In this document: in pieces, positions 42,875 to 52,560 of the stretch
Layout of the letters: each line of letters starts with the position of its first letter
Numbering within the stretch: the first letter of the stretch is position 1
Source of the DNA: Desulfobacterium sp.
GTDB taxonomy: Bacteria; Desulfobacterota; Desulfobacteria; Desulfobacterales; Desulfobacteraceae
Assembly (NCBI GenBank): GCA_016342325.1
Contig: JAEINR010000001.1
Coordinates: forward strand, 62,001 to 126,000
Direction of reading: 5' to 3'
DNA length: 64,000 nucleotides
Translations under genes and position numbers: made by a program
Notes under the pieces: model-generated
The model's database searches: none
What the model was told of the DNA's origin: nothing
What the model saw: only the letters and a program-made list of their open reading frames with translations

Positions 42875-43986
42875 GAATTCCACTGATAAAGCCCTATATG
42901 ACTGAAGCCATTAAAGACGAAGTTCTGAAAGTTCTTGACAGCGGATATTTAACGGAAGGCCCTGTTACAAAAAAATTTGAAGAGAGCATTCAAAAATATC
43001 TTGGCGTTAAACATGCTTTAGCGGTATGCAACTGCACCGTTGGCCTTGAAATGGCCCTGCGCGCCCTGGAGATCGCCCCAGGGGATGAGGTTATCGTACC
43101 GAACTACACCTATCCTGCGACCGCATCCGTGATAAACATCGTCGGGGCAACAGCAGTTATCGTTGATATAGATCCACAAACAATGCTCATTGATATGACC
43201 GCTATTGAAAAGGCAATAACCCCCCGTACAAAAGCGATCATGCCGGTCTCAATCTTTGGCAACCCCTTAGATTATGATCGTCTTAATGAAATAAAAGCCA
43301 AGTACAATCTCCATATCATTGAAGATGCCGCCTGCTCCCTAGGAGCAGAACTCAATTCAGCCAAAATAGGCAATCAAGCGGACATCAGCGTATTCAGCCT
43401 TCACCCCCGCAAATTTATTACCACCGGAGAAGGAGGAGTGGTAACCACAAACAATGCCCACCTGGCAGAATGGATGCAGTCATATAAGCACTTTGGCATG
43501 GGCATGCAGGAATCAAGAGCGGCAACGACCTTTGACCGCATCGGAACCAACTATAAGTTAAGCGACATTCAAGCGGCAGTGGGTCTGGGCCAGATGAACC
43601 AGGTAGATGTACTTCTTAGAAAGAGAAGAAAACTTGCCGCTCAATATTATGATGCGTTCAAAAGTAGTGATACGATTTCAATTCCGCAGACAGTTACAAA
43701 TGGAAGGCATTCATTTCAATCCTGCTGTATTTTTGTCAACAAACGAGACCTAATAATTTCAACCCTTGCTGAGAAAGGAATTGAAACCCAGATCGGGACC
43801 TATGCACTGCACATGCATAAAGCATTTAATGACAACCCCCAATGCCGCATACAGGGGAATATGTCAGCCAGCGCATATGCCTATAAACACTGCCTGACTC
43901 TACCAATGTACCATGATATGACCGAAGACCAACAAGCATTTGTCATAAGAGAAATAAAAAAACTATGTGCGAACTCTGTGGAATAA
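42871..43986 (+). CDS. DegT/DnrJ/EryC1-family sugar aminotransferase
   Basis: PLP-dependent transaminase for a keto sugar nucleotide, presumably the product of the preceding epimerase/dehydratase. The 371-residue product starts MRIPLIKPYMTEAIKDEVLKVLDSGYLTEGPVTKKFEE. It has CNCTVGLEMALRALEIAPGDEVIVPNYTYPATA, IIEDAACSLGAELN and PLP-Lys181 (SLHPRKFITTGEGG). AAAGG precedes the ATG, which overlaps the upstream stop. It is the second aminotransferase in the window and only distantly like WbpE, so it serves another sugar. Confidence 0.85.
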   Translation: MRIPLIKPYMTEAIKDEVLKVLDSGYLTEGPVTKKFEESIQKYLGVKHALAVCNCTVGLEMALRALEIAPGDEVIVPNYTYPATASVINIVGATAVIVDIDPQTMLIDMTAIEKAITPRTKAIMPVSIFGNPLDYDRLNEIKAKYNLHIIEDAACSLGAELNSAKIGNQADISVFSLHPRKFITTGEGGVVTTNNAHLAEWMQSYKHFGMGMQESRAATTFDRIGTNYKLSDIQAAVGLGQMNQVDVLLRKRRKLAAQYYDAFKSSDTISIPQTVTNGRHSFQSCCIFVNKRDLIISTLAEKGIETQIGTYALHMHKAFNDNPQCRIQGNMSASAYAYKHCLTLPMYHDMTEDQQAFVIREIKKLCANSVE

Positions 43987-44023
43987 GAAAAGCCCGCCAG
44001 GGGAAATTACCCAAAGCTCATTT

Positions 44024-44047
44024 AGCGGTTAAAGATCCGTTTTTTTT
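44024..44047 (+). terminator. Weak terminator candidate
   Basis: AGCGG (44024-44028) pairs with CCGTT (44037-44041) around an 8-nt loop and is followed by a T-run, between the aminotransferase and the TPR-glycosyltransferase gene. The stem is short (5 bp, one G-U), so read-through is likely. Confidence 0.3.
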
Positions 44048-44082
44048 ATGATGGAGTTGTGCATTATACAATGGGGATAACG

Positions 44083-46980
44083 ATGAAAGACAAACTCATG
44101 CAAGGTGAGCTACTTTTTTCACAAGGCAGACTTGATGAAGCGTTTAAAATTTTTAAGGAAATCGTACAACTTCAAACTGACAATAAACAAGCATTCAATA
44201 ATTTAGGGGTTATTTCCTTTAATTTGGATAAAATTGATGTAGCGGTTGGTTTTCTGACTCAAGCTATTGATATAGATCCCACATATAAAGACGCCATAAT
44301 AAACCTTGCGGACATTTTAAGATCGGCCAACGCTCTCTATGAAATCAGGTCAATATTGGAGAATGCGATTGAAAGACTCCCTGAAGATAGAGAACTGCTT
44401 CAACTTTTGGCTGAAGTTCCTATGAATAAATCCTCAAAGAAACTGGCAATCCTCTGTTTGCCGGGACTTGAGAATTTTCTTGGTGATATTGTTGATTATC
44501 TGAAGGACAGGTATGAAGTCAGGATATGCTACAGTAACAAGAGCATCGAGATTGATGCCACTGTAAAATGGGCTGATGTCGTATGGATTGAATGGGCAAA
44601 TGAAATCGCGGTTGCCTTAACCGGGGCACCTGCCCTTATAGGGAACAAACAGATTATATGCCGGCTTCACAGCTATGAAGCGCTTGCTGGTTATGCCGCG
44701 AAGATAGACTGGAATCGAATTTCCGATTTGATATTTGTGGCGAAGCATATTAAAAATATTGTTCTTAATCAGGTCCCGGATCTGGAAACAAAGGTGGGCA
44801 ACACACATATTGTTCCCAATGGAATCAATCTTGACAAATTCCCTTTCAAGACGAGAGAGAAAGGCAAAAATGTGGCTTTTGTCGGTTATCTTAACTACAA
44901 AAAAGGACCGATGCTGCTTTTGCATGCGTTTAACGAACTGGTAAAAGCCGATAAAGAATATAAGTTATATGTTGCCGGGCAATTCCAGGATGCCAGGTAT
45001 CAGTTTTATTTCTCTCAAATGATCCGTGAAAACGGACTTGAAAAAAACATTATCATTGAGGGATGGATAGATGACATCGCAACCTGGCTTGAGGACAAGC
45101 AATATATTGTTTGCACAAGCGTTCTGGAGGGGCATCCTGTTGGGCTGATGGAGGCAATGGCCAGGGGCATCAAACCCCTTATTCATAATTTTGTCGGGGC
45201 CAGAGGAATTTATCCTAAAAGGTATATCTGGAATTCAATTTCCGAGTTTGTGGCTATGGTTCTGGAAGATCACTATGACTCCGCTGAATACAGGGAGTTT
45301 ATTGTTCGTAATTTCTCCTTGAAGAGGCAGCTCAAGGCTTTCGACGATATAATAGCTGGAAAAGAACCAGAGGTTTTTCAGCTGCCAGGAGTAGCGCTCG
45401 AACGAAACCAAGCAAGAACAGCAGGGGGGGTGGAGTGGGTATTTCCTGAAAATGTGTTTTCCCAAGATCTGGATGTCAGGATTCAGGCCTTAAAAGATGA
45501 AGCCGTAAAACAGCTCACAGCACAAAAATTTGATTTGGCTGAGACATCCCTGGATCGGCTGACAAAACTTACGGGTTATTCTGATGATACGGTTATCAGA
45601 TCCTTGGTCCAGCTCTACCAGAAAAAGGATTACATACCGGGAATACAACAGGCCTGGAAACGTGCCGCTGTTTCAGCCCTTGAGCGGGAGGATTTGGATA
45701 AATTTCTTGAGTATTGTTACATCTCCATCTATTCGGAAAACTTTTACGCCAAAAATCCGAATTATAATTATGCGGTTATTAACGAAGATATAAATTCTTA
45801 TATAGCCTTAGCCGCACGTTCCCATCCACTTTTTTCATGGGTTAAAAAACACAGAAAACCATACCGACCGACCCAAGAGAACTCGAAGATGAGGGTGGGC
45901 TTTGTTTTGGAAGGATTCAGTCAATATCAGGCACCGATCAGAGCATATTTTCCGTTTGCAGAACATTATGATTCAAATAAATTTGAACTTTATTTCTATT
46001 CCAGGTGGTGTATGGAAGAAGAAATGGCCAAAAAGGAAGGATATCAAATTTCCGCAGAACACTTTCAAAAACATGGATGCCGCGCGATCACACCTGAAAA
46101 CCGTTTGACGCCCACACAACAAGTTGAATTCCTGACGAAACAGATTGTTAATGACAGAATTGATATTCTTGTTTTTCAAACCACGTACTTTGTACCTGTA
46201 TATAATTTTATTTCTTGTTTGCATCCTGCTGTTTTTCAGGCGGCAATCAGCCATCAGCAACCTGAATATTCCCATGAATTGGATTTGGAGTATGCGCCAG
46301 ATAAAGCGATTATGGAATCGCCGTCAAAAGTGGGCACTTGGCCAACAACGTTAACCAAAAAAAATGTCAAAGAGACCAATGACAGGGGAATCTTTCAGAT
46401 TGAAGAATCGGCTATAGTATTGATCAGTGCAAACAGGGAAGTAAGATATCAAAGCTCCATTTTCTGGAAAGAGATGCTTATCGTATTAAACCGCCATCCA
46501 GATGCATATTTTATTCCATTAGGATTATCTGAGGACGGCTTAAAAAAATGTATTCCGCATGAAGCAATACCCAAAAACATTATTACGGTGGGCTTTCGAA
46601 ACGATGTAATGCATTTTTTGAATATGAGCGATATATATATTGATATTTTCCCTTCAGGGGGAGGTTCTTCTCTTGCGGAAGCGATGACTGCCACATTGCC
46701 GATCGTAACTTTTCAACCAGACTATTCAACTTTGTTCTCGATTAATAAAGAGACGGTCCCAACGCTCTGGGGGATACCAAAAACAGACTTGCTAATTCCA
46801 GTCGGAGGAATAGAACAATGGCATACAGTTGTTGATAAGTTAATTTTAAATAAAGGATATAGAGAAGAGATGGGAAAAGTAATGGGAGCGGCAGCAGATA
46901 AACTAGATCCGAAATCTGTTTCTTTACTATTTATGGACCGTTTAAAGAAAGCTTATTTTGAAAAGCATAAAAACATCTAA
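44083..46980 (+). CDS. TPR protein with two glycosyltransferase-like GT-B domains
   Basis: Predicted cytoplasmic double glycosyltransferase. From the ATG at 44083 (GGGG 7 nt upstream) the product has 965 residues. TPR-like repeats span about 1-110 (LMQGELLFSQGRLDEAFKIFKEIVQ; QAFNNLGVISFNLDKIDVAVGFLTQAID). A GT4-like domain spans about 119-440, with VPNGINLDKF, NVAFVGYLNYKKGPMLLLHAFNELVKADKEYKLYVAG and TSVLEGHPVGLMEAMARGIKPL. A helical linker follows. A second GT-B-like domain spans about 603-965, with MRVGFVLEGFSQYQAPIRAYFPFAEHYD and IYIDIFPSGGGSSLAEAMTATLPIVTF. The second half resembles GT41/SPINDLY catalytic parts in its donor-site motif. Acceptor unknown; TPRs suggest a protein substrate or scaffold. 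Confidence 0.75.
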   Translation: MKDKLMQGELLFSQGRLDEAFKIFKEIVQLQTDNKQAFNNLGVISFNLDKIDVAVGFLTQAIDIDPTYKDAIINLADILRSANALYEIRSILENAIERLPEDRELLQLLAEVPMNKSSKKLAILCLPGLENFLGDIVDYLKDRYEVRICYSNKSIEIDATVKWADVVWIEWANEIAVALTGAPALIGNKQIICRLHSYEALAGYAAKIDWNRISDLIFVAKHIKNIVLNQVPDLETKVGNTHIVPNGINLDKFPFKTREKGKNVAFVGYLNYKKGPMLLLHAFNELVKADKEYKLYVAGQFQDARYQFYFSQMIRENGLEKNIIIEGWIDDIATWLEDKQYIVCTSVLEGHPVGLMEAMARGIKPLIHNFVGARGIYPKRYIWNSISEFVAMVLEDHYDSAEYREFIVRNFSLKRQLKAFDDIIAGKEPEVFQLPGVALERNQARTAGGVEWVFPENVFSQDLDVRIQALKDEAVKQLTAQKFDLAETSLDRLTKLTGYSDDTVIRSLVQLYQKKDYIPGIQQAWKRAAVSALEREDLDKFLEYCYISIYSENFYAKNPNYNYAVINEDINSYIALAARSHPLFSWVKKHRKPYRPTQENSKMRVGFVLEGFSQYQAPIRAYFPFAEHYDSNKFELYFYSRWCMEEEMAKKEGYQISAEHFQKHGCRAITPENRLTPTQQVEFLTKQIVNDRIDILVFQTTYFVPVYNFISCLHPAVFQAAISHQQPEYSHELDLEYAPDKAIMESPSKVGTWPTTLTKKNVKETNDRGIFQIEESAIVLISANREVRYQSSIFWKEMLIVLNRHPDAYFIPLGLSEDGLKKCIPHEAIPKNIITVGFRNDVMHFLNMSDIYIDIFPSGGGSSLAEAMTATLPIVTFQPDYSTLFSINKETVPTLWGIPKTDLLIPVGGIEQWHTVVDKLILNKGYREEMGKVMGAAADKLDPKSVSLLFMDRLKKAYFEKHKNI

Positions 46981-47041
46981 TAGCGGGAATCATGGTATGA
47001 TCTCAATAAACAGACTTATTTCAGTAGCGAGTTAACGAGTT

Positions 47042-48919
47042 ATGTGCGGAATCTGCGGTATATTTAATTTAAACGGCAACCCTGCTTCTCCGGTCATTTT
47101 GCGTAAAATGACGGATGCTATAGCCCACAGGGGCCCCGACGGTGAAGGCTTTTATACAGACCGTTTTATCGGGCTTGGACACAGACGGCTTGCAATTATT
47201 GACCTGTCCCCGGCAGGGCACCAGCCAATGATTTCTCCCGATGGGAATACTATTCTGACCTTTAATGGAGAGATATACAATTTCCAGGAATTGCGTTTAG
47301 AACTGGAAGCCCGTGGTCACCAATTTCATTCCCGAACGGACTCTGAGGTGGTGCTCAATTCCTGGATTGAATGGGGTCAGAAATGTATCACCCGCTTCAA
47401 CGGCATGTTCGCCTTTGCTGTGTGGGACAAACGTCAACAATCCCTATATTTAGTCCGTGACCGTTATGGAATAAAACCCCTTTATTATGCACATTATGGC
47501 AATGTTTTTTTGTTTGGGTCCGAACAGAAAGCCATCCTTGCTCATCCAGATGCAAAACATGATATAGACAAAAAGGCCCTTCTGGAATACTTCACTTTCC
47601 AGAATATTCTCACAGACCGCACTCTGCTCAAAAAAACCAAACTGCTCCCTCCTGCAAGCGTGGCAAAAATTGTGTTTGGGAAAAATGGAGACCCGCTGAT
47701 CACACGTTACTGGGATTACTGTTTTTGTGAACCTAAGCATCCTGCTGATCCCCGGGAATACCGCGAGGAACTCGATCGACTCATCCGTCAGGCTGTGAGC
47801 CGTCAACTGGTAACGGATGTAGAAATAGGTGCTTATCTATCCGGGGGCATGGACTCCGGGACCTTAACAGCTCTGGCCGCCAGAGAACTTCCATACATCA
47901 AAACATTTACCTGTGGTTTTGACCTCAGCTCCGCTTCAGGAATTGAAATGGGGTTTGATGAGAGGGTCAAAGCTGAAGCCATGTCTGCCCTTTTCAAAAC
48001 AGAACATTATGAAATGGTTCTCAAAGCGGGAGATATGGAGCGCTGTATTTCAAAACTTGCCTACCATATTGAGGAACCGAGGGTCGGACAAAGCTACCCG
48101 AACTATTATGTTGCCCAGCTGGCCAGTAAATTTGTGAAAGTTGTCCTTTCCGGGGCCGGAGGGGATGAGCTTTTTGGCGGTTATCCATGGCGTTATTATC
48201 GTGCCGTAAACTGTGCTAATTTTGAACATTATATTGATCAGTACTATCGTTACTGGCAACGTCTAGTTGGAAACCGTCATCTAAAAAAAATGTTTTCCCC
48301 TGTATGGAAGGATGTCAAGGATGTCTGGACCAGGGATATTTTTCGCAATGTTTTTGATACATATGACCATCAACTCTGCACACCCGAAGATTATATCAAT
48401 CATTCGCTCTATTTTGAAGCCAAGACTTTTTTGCATGGATTATTCGTAATTGAAGACAAGCTCAGCATGGCCCACAGTCTGGAAACCCGCGTACCATTTA
48501 TGGATAATGATCTTGTTGATTTCGCCATGAGCTGCCCTGTAAGCCTGAAACTAAATAATCTGGCTGAAGTTGTCCGGATCGATGAAAATGAACCTGGAAA
48601 TAAACAGACACAATTTTTCAAAAAAACCCGCGACGGCAAACAAATTTTACGGGATGTGATGGGTAAATATATTCCGGAGTATATTGTCAAAGCTGAGAAA
48701 CAGGGTTTTTCTTCCCCAGACGCCAGCTGGTTCAAGGGAGAAAGTATCAATTTTGTAAAACGCAAATTGATGAACGGTCATGCGCGGATATATGATTTCC
48801 TTGATCGGAAGATCGTACAGGACTTGGTAAATGAGCATCTTACCGGAACAAATAATCGACGTTTGCTTATATGGTCCCTGATTAATGTTGAAACTTTTTT
48901 AGGGCAAGAGATTAAATGA
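47042..48919 (+). CDS. asnB: AsnB-like glutamine-dependent amidotransferase
   Basis: Asparagine-synthetase-type enzyme; in sugar clusters such proteins often amidate a uronic acid or related carboxylate rather than aspartate. The 625-residue product has the N-terminal glutaminase with nucleophile Cys2 (MCGICGIFNLNG), AHRGPDGEG, GHRRLAIIDLSPAGHQPM and FNGEIYNF. The synthetase domain has the PP-loop YLSGGMDSGTLTAL (LSGGxDS), SGAGGDELFGGYPW and LETRVPFMD. Full length for the family. Four nt overlap the following formyltransferase gene (ATGA). The sugar carboxamide role is inference from context. Confidence 0.88.
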   Translation: MCGICGIFNLNGNPASPVILRKMTDAIAHRGPDGEGFYTDRFIGLGHRRLAIIDLSPAGHQPMISPDGNTILTFNGEIYNFQELRLELEARGHQFHSRTDSEVVLNSWIEWGQKCITRFNGMFAFAVWDKRQQSLYLVRDRYGIKPLYYAHYGNVFLFGSEQKAILAHPDAKHDIDKKALLEYFTFQNILTDRTLLKKTKLLPPASVAKIVFGKNGDPLITRYWDYCFCEPKHPADPREYREELDRLIRQAVSRQLVTDVEIGAYLSGGMDSGTLTALAARELPYIKTFTCGFDLSSASGIEMGFDERVKAEAMSALFKTEHYEMVLKAGDMERCISKLAYHIEEPRVGQSYPNYYVAQLASKFVKVVLSGAGGDELFGGYPWRYYRAVNCANFEHYIDQYYRYWQRLVGNRHLKKMFSPVWKDVKDVWTRDIFRNVFDTYDHQLCTPEDYINHSLYFEAKTFLHGLFVIEDKLSMAHSLETRVPFMDNDLVDFAMSCPVSLKLNNLAEVVRIDENEPGNKQTQFFKKTRDGKQILRDVMGKYIPEYIVKAEKQGFSSPDASWFKGESINFVKRKLMNGHARIYDFLDRKIVQDLVNEHLTGTNNRRLLIWSLINVETFLGQEIK

Positions 48920-49860
48920 GAGTTATATTTATAGGCGCAAGCAGGTTTGGGTTAGAATGCTTGAAAATACTGTCCGGGTTGGAAGGATGTGAATTGGTAG
49001 GAGTTGTCACAGCTCCACAAAAATTTTCAATATCTTATCGGCCAGAGGGAGTAGTCAACGTTCTTCATGCGGATGTAGAATCTTACTGTATGGCCAAACA
49101 TATTCCAACCTACAAAATAAATAACGGTATGAAAAGCGATGCCCTTTTCAATCAAGTCCGCACCTGGAATCCGGATATCTTTTTAGTTGCAGGCTGGTAT
49201 CATATGTTACCTAAAAAGTGGCTTGAGTTGACTCCTGCATATGGACTTCATGCCTCCTTGCTGCCGGATTACAGTGGCGGAGCGCCACTGGTTTGGGCGA
49301 TGATCAACGGCGAGAAACAAACTGGTATAACCCTGTTCAAATTTAATTCAGGCGTTGATAACGGCCCTATTCTTGGGCAAAAAAGAACCACCATATATGA
49401 AACCGATACTATCGCTACGCTCTATGTCCGCATAGAAAAGCTTGGATTGGAATTAATTCAAAAAAACATTCCCGCTCTTACCAATGGCACTGCAATTTTA
49501 ACCCCCCAGGACGATTCCCAACGAAGGATATTTCCCCAGCGCGGTCCCGAAGATGGAATTATTGATTGGAGTCGGACGGCCATGGAATTGCACAATTTTA
49601 TCAGAGCCCAAACCAGACCCTATCCCGGTGCTTTCACCACATGGAAGGGAAAACGTTTAACCATCTGGAAAGCCCAGGAATCAACCCATACAGAGACTCA
49701 GGAACTCAAACATGGTGAGGTTTCACACGAATCAAAAGCAATGTTGATAAATACAAGAAATAATTTCATCGAAGTACTGGAGGTGACTTATGGGCAGCAA
49801 GAAATCACAGGACAAGAACTTAAAAAAATTATTGGGATGGGGGCGGTCCTGGGAACATAG
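48916..49860 (+). CDS. Formyltransferase-fold protein, probable sugar N-formyltransferase
   Basis: Belongs to the methionyl-tRNA formyltransferase/ArnA-N fold that uses N10-formyl-tetrahydrofolate; in this context it would formylate an amino sugar. The 314-residue product starts MRVIFIGASRFGLECLKIL and has the fold's signature YGLHASLLPDYSGGAPLVWAMINGEKQTGITLFKFNSGVDNGPILGQ with His112 and an Asp near 147. The catalytic Asn normally two residues before the His is Gly110 here, which is unusual. The C-terminal OB-like region includes IDWSRTAMELHNFIRAQTRPYPGAFTTWKGK. Coupled to asnB. Confidence 0.75.
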   Translation: MRVIFIGASRFGLECLKILSGLEGCELVGVVTAPQKFSISYRPEGVVNVLHADVESYCMAKHIPTYKINNGMKSDALFNQVRTWNPDIFLVAGWYHMLPKKWLELTPAYGLHASLLPDYSGGAPLVWAMINGEKQTGITLFKFNSGVDNGPILGQKRTTIYETDTIATLYVRIEKLGLELIQKNIPALTNGTAILTPQDDSQRRIFPQRGPEDGIIDWSRTAMELHNFIRAQTRPYPGAFTTWKGKRLTIWKAQESTHTETQELKHGEVSHESKAMLINTRNNFIEVLEVTYGQQEITGQELKKIIGMGAVLGT

Positions 49861-49902
49861 CTCAACGGTTCAACCTTTTACAAAAAGTAAAGAAATACAG
49901 AA

Positions 49903-51072
49903 ATGATTCTAAACAGAGATATTAATAAATCCGGTATTCAAATTTGTACGCGTTGTATTTACGATGAGCGAGTATCCGGGATAAGGTTTGACAACGATGG
50001 TGTCTGTAATTATTGCAAACAAACAGAAACCTTAAAAGATCAATACGGAACCGGCTCACCTGTAGGAGATGGCAAGTTTTCCACAATTATTGAACAAATA
50101 AAAAAGGCAGGAAAAAGAAAAAAGTATGACTGCGCAATAGGGGTAAGCGGAGGGACGGATTCTTCATATCTGGTATATCTTGCAAAGCAATGGGGGCTTA
50201 GACCGTTAGCTGTTCATTATGACAATACCTGGAATTCAGCCATCGCCACAGAGAATATTCGTAAAGTTTTAAGCCAATTGGATGTTGATTTGTATACCCA
50301 TGTTGTTGACAACAAAGAATCCGACGACATATTTAAGTCCTTTTTTTTAGCAGATGTGGCAGAAATTGAAGCCGCTACGGATTTAGCGTTAGCCGAAACG
50401 ATGTATCGGGCGGCATCTAAATTTGGGATAAAATATGTGTTGGAAGGTCATTCTTTTATTACGGAAGGAATTACACCGGTTGGAAGAAATTATTTTGACG
50501 GCCGATATATCCAGACAATTCATGAAAAATTTGGCAGCCGTCCTATGAAATCATATCCATTGATGACGTTTAATAGATTTTTATGGTGGTCATCTGTAGC
50601 ACGAATAAGAAAGATTCGTCCCTATTGGTATATCGATTATAGCAAGGAAGAGGCTCAAGATTTTTTAAAAAGCAAATTTGGATGGAAGTATTACGGGGGG
50701 CACCATCTCGAAAACCGGATGACAGCCTTCACCCATGGAATTTATTTACCCAGGAAATTCAATTCGGATATGCGCAACAATACCCTTTCGGCTTTAGCTA
50801 GAATGGGTAAAATAAGTCGCGAGGAAGCATGGGCAAGGTACAATACCCCACCAGAGGTTGAAGAAAACTTGTTACGTTATTTTAAAAAACGTTTAGGCCT
50901 TTCGGAGTCTGAGTATGACGAGATTATGAGAAGAAGTCCAAAATCCTGGCATGAATATCCGACCTACAAGAAGCGCTTTGAGCGTTTCCGCCCATTGTTC
51001 GCTATTTTAGCCAAAGCCAACCTCGTCCCTATGAGTTTTTACTTAAAATACTGTTTTCCAGCAGAGGCATAA
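49903..51072 (+). CDS. wbpG: N-acetyl sugar amidotransferase (WbpG/PseA-like)
   Basis: Converts an acetamido group of a sugar nucleotide to acetamidino, using ammonia supplied by HisH/HisF-type partners. The 389-residue product has two CxxC pairs for zinc (Cys15/18 and Cys35/38: CTRCIYDERVSGIRFDNDGVCNYC) and a PP-loop CAIGVSGGTDSSYL (SGGTDSS 82-88). The family core follows with VLEGHSFITEGITPVGRNYFDGRYI. Its stop directly precedes hisH, and hisF follows, the same trio found in P. aeruginosa O-antigen and in flagellin-modification loci. Confidence 0.9.
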   Translation: MILNRDINKSGIQICTRCIYDERVSGIRFDNDGVCNYCKQTETLKDQYGTGSPVGDGKFSTIIEQIKKAGKRKKYDCAIGVSGGTDSSYLVYLAKQWGLRPLAVHYDNTWNSAIATENIRKVLSQLDVDLYTHVVDNKESDDIFKSFFLADVAEIEAATDLALAETMYRAASKFGIKYVLEGHSFITEGITPVGRNYFDGRYIQTIHEKFGSRPMKSYPLMTFNRFLWWSSVARIRKIRPYWYIDYSKEEAQDFLKSKFGWKYYGGHHLENRMTAFTHGIYLPRKFNSDMRNNTLSALARMGKISREEAWARYNTPPEVEENLLRYFKKRLGLSESEYDEIMRRSPKSWHEYPTYKKRFERFRPLFAILAKANLVPMSFYLKYCFPAEA

Positions 51073-51678
51073 ATGATCACCATTATTGATTATGGCATGG
51101 GTAATGTCGGGTCCATTAAAAATATGTTAGAACGGATTGGTGAACCTGCTATCATTACAAATGATATTGGCGAAATACGAGAAGCTGTCAAAATAATTCT
51201 TCCGGGAGTCGGCGCTTTTGATAATGCCATGACACAAATTAACGATAGCGGCTTACGCTCTATACTTGACCATAAAGCTTTGAACGAAAAGATACCAATC
51301 CTGGGAATATGCCTGGGAATGCAGTTGCTAACCCGTGGAAGTGAAGAGGGTAAAGAACTCGGGCTGAACTGGATTGCTGCTTCCTCTATCAAATTTCCTG
51401 ACAGCAATAGATTTAAAGTACCCCATATGGGATGGAATATTGTTCACAAATCAACTCGAAACGCCTTGACCAAAGGATTTGAAGGTGAAACCCGGTTCTA
51501 TTTTGTTCATTCTTATTATGTTCAGGTTGATGATGATAAAAATTCGATTTTAAAAACAGAATACGGCCTTCAATTTGATTCAGCCATAGCACAGGACAAT
51601 ATTTATGGTGTTCAGTTTCACCCCGAAAAAAGTCACCGTTTTGGAATGCGTGTGTTAACAAACTTTGCGGAGCTTTGA
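51073..51678 (+). CDS. hisH: HisH-type glutaminase subunit for sugar amidination
   Basis: Class I glutamine amidotransferase releasing ammonia. The 201-residue product starts MITIIDYGMGNVGSIKNMLERIG and has LPGVGAF, nucleophile Cys80 (LGICLGMQLL) and the His183/Glu185 pair (GVQFHPEKS). It matches HisH of histidine synthesis, but the flanking wbpG and the altered HisF, with no other his gene here, point to sugar amidination. The ATG follows immediately on the wbpG stop. Confidence 0.9.
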   Translation: MITIIDYGMGNVGSIKNMLERIGEPAIITNDIGEIREAVKIILPGVGAFDNAMTQINDSGLRSILDHKALNEKIPILGICLGMQLLTRGSEEGKELGLNWIAASSIKFPDSNRFKVPHMGWNIVHKSTRNALTKGFEGETRFYFVHSYYVQVDDDKNSILKTEYGLQFDSAIAQDNIYGVQFHPEKSHRFGMRVLTNFAEL

Positions 51679-51680
51679 AA

Positions 51681-52442
51681 ATGTTACGAACTCGAATAAT
51701 ACCCTGTCTGCTTTTAAGAAATGGTTCCCTTGTAAAAACCAAACGCTTTGGAAAGTTCAATTATATTGGTGATCCGGCAAATACATGCCGAATATTTAAC
51801 GAACTGGAAGTTGATGAATTGACAATTTTGGATATCAGTGCAAGCAAAGAGAAGCGAATTCCAAGCTATAATGTATTGCAAGAGATAACCAATGAATGCT
51901 TCATGCCGGTTTCATACGGAGGTGGAATCTCGTCTGTAAAAGCAGCTGAGCGGGTTTTCAAAATGGGCTTTGAAAAGGTTATTCTTAATAGTTCGGCACT
52001 TAAAAATCCGCACCTGATAAGAGAACTATCCAAAGCGTTTGGTAGTCAAAGTATAATTGTGGCTATTGATGTGAAAAAAAATTTTATAGGCAAACAACAA
52101 TGCAGGGGAGTGTCCGGCAAACTTAACAGCAAAAAACTTCCCATGGAATGGGCAAAACAAGTTCAAGACCTGGGGGCGGGAGAAATTTTACTAACCTCCA
52201 TTGATCGTGAAGGAACCTGGAGCGGTTTTGACCTTGAGTTGGTAAAATCGGTGTCTGATGCAGTCACAATTCCCGTAATTGCCAATGGGGGGGCTGGTTG
52301 CATTAACCATATTGGAGAGGCCGTTAAACTCGGTAATGCCTCGGCAGTTGCTTTAGGCAGTATGGTTGTTTATCAGAAAAAGGGCATGGGAGTTCTGGTT
52401 AACTTTCCAGATAAAAAACAGTTAAAAAAAGTATTGCAATAA
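51681..52442 (+). CDS. hisF: HisF-like subunit for sugar amidination
   Basis: TIM-barrel partner of HisH that channels ammonia. The 253-residue product from the ATG at 51681 (GGAG 8 nt upstream) starts MLRTRIIPCLLLRNGSLVKT. Genuine histidine-pathway HisF reads IIPCLDV here with the catalytic Asp11; that Asp is Leu in this protein. Later parts remain HisF-like: DELTILDISASKE, VSYGGGISSV, IIVAIDVKK, GAGEILLTSIDREGTWSGFD and IANGGAG. This loss of the cyclase residue is what I recall from P. aeruginosa HisF2, so it probably feeds ammonia to WbpG. Confidence 0.9.
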   Translation: MLRTRIIPCLLLRNGSLVKTKRFGKFNYIGDPANTCRIFNELEVDELTILDISASKEKRIPSYNVLQEITNECFMPVSYGGGISSVKAAERVFKMGFEKVILNSSALKNPHLIRELSKAFGSQSIIVAIDVKKNFIGKQQCRGVSGKLNSKKLPMEWAKQVQDLGAGEILLTSIDREGTWSGFDLELVKSVSDAVTIPVIANGGAGCINHIGEAVKLGNASAVALGSMVVYQKKGMGVLVNFPDKKQLKKVLQ

Positions 52443-52560
52443 AAAACAGCTTTGCTGGGCCGTTCCCCCGATTTAAAGTAATGGGAATTGGTTCCAAAGT
52501 ACAAAAGTGACAGATAATTTTTTTCGAACGTGTTTGAAATCATAAAAAGGTGTAAAAAGT

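Noticed and set aside
51073-52442. Histidine biosynthesis locus
   Set aside because: Only hisH and hisF are present, beside wbpG, and HisF lacks Asp11; this is the sugar-amidination set.
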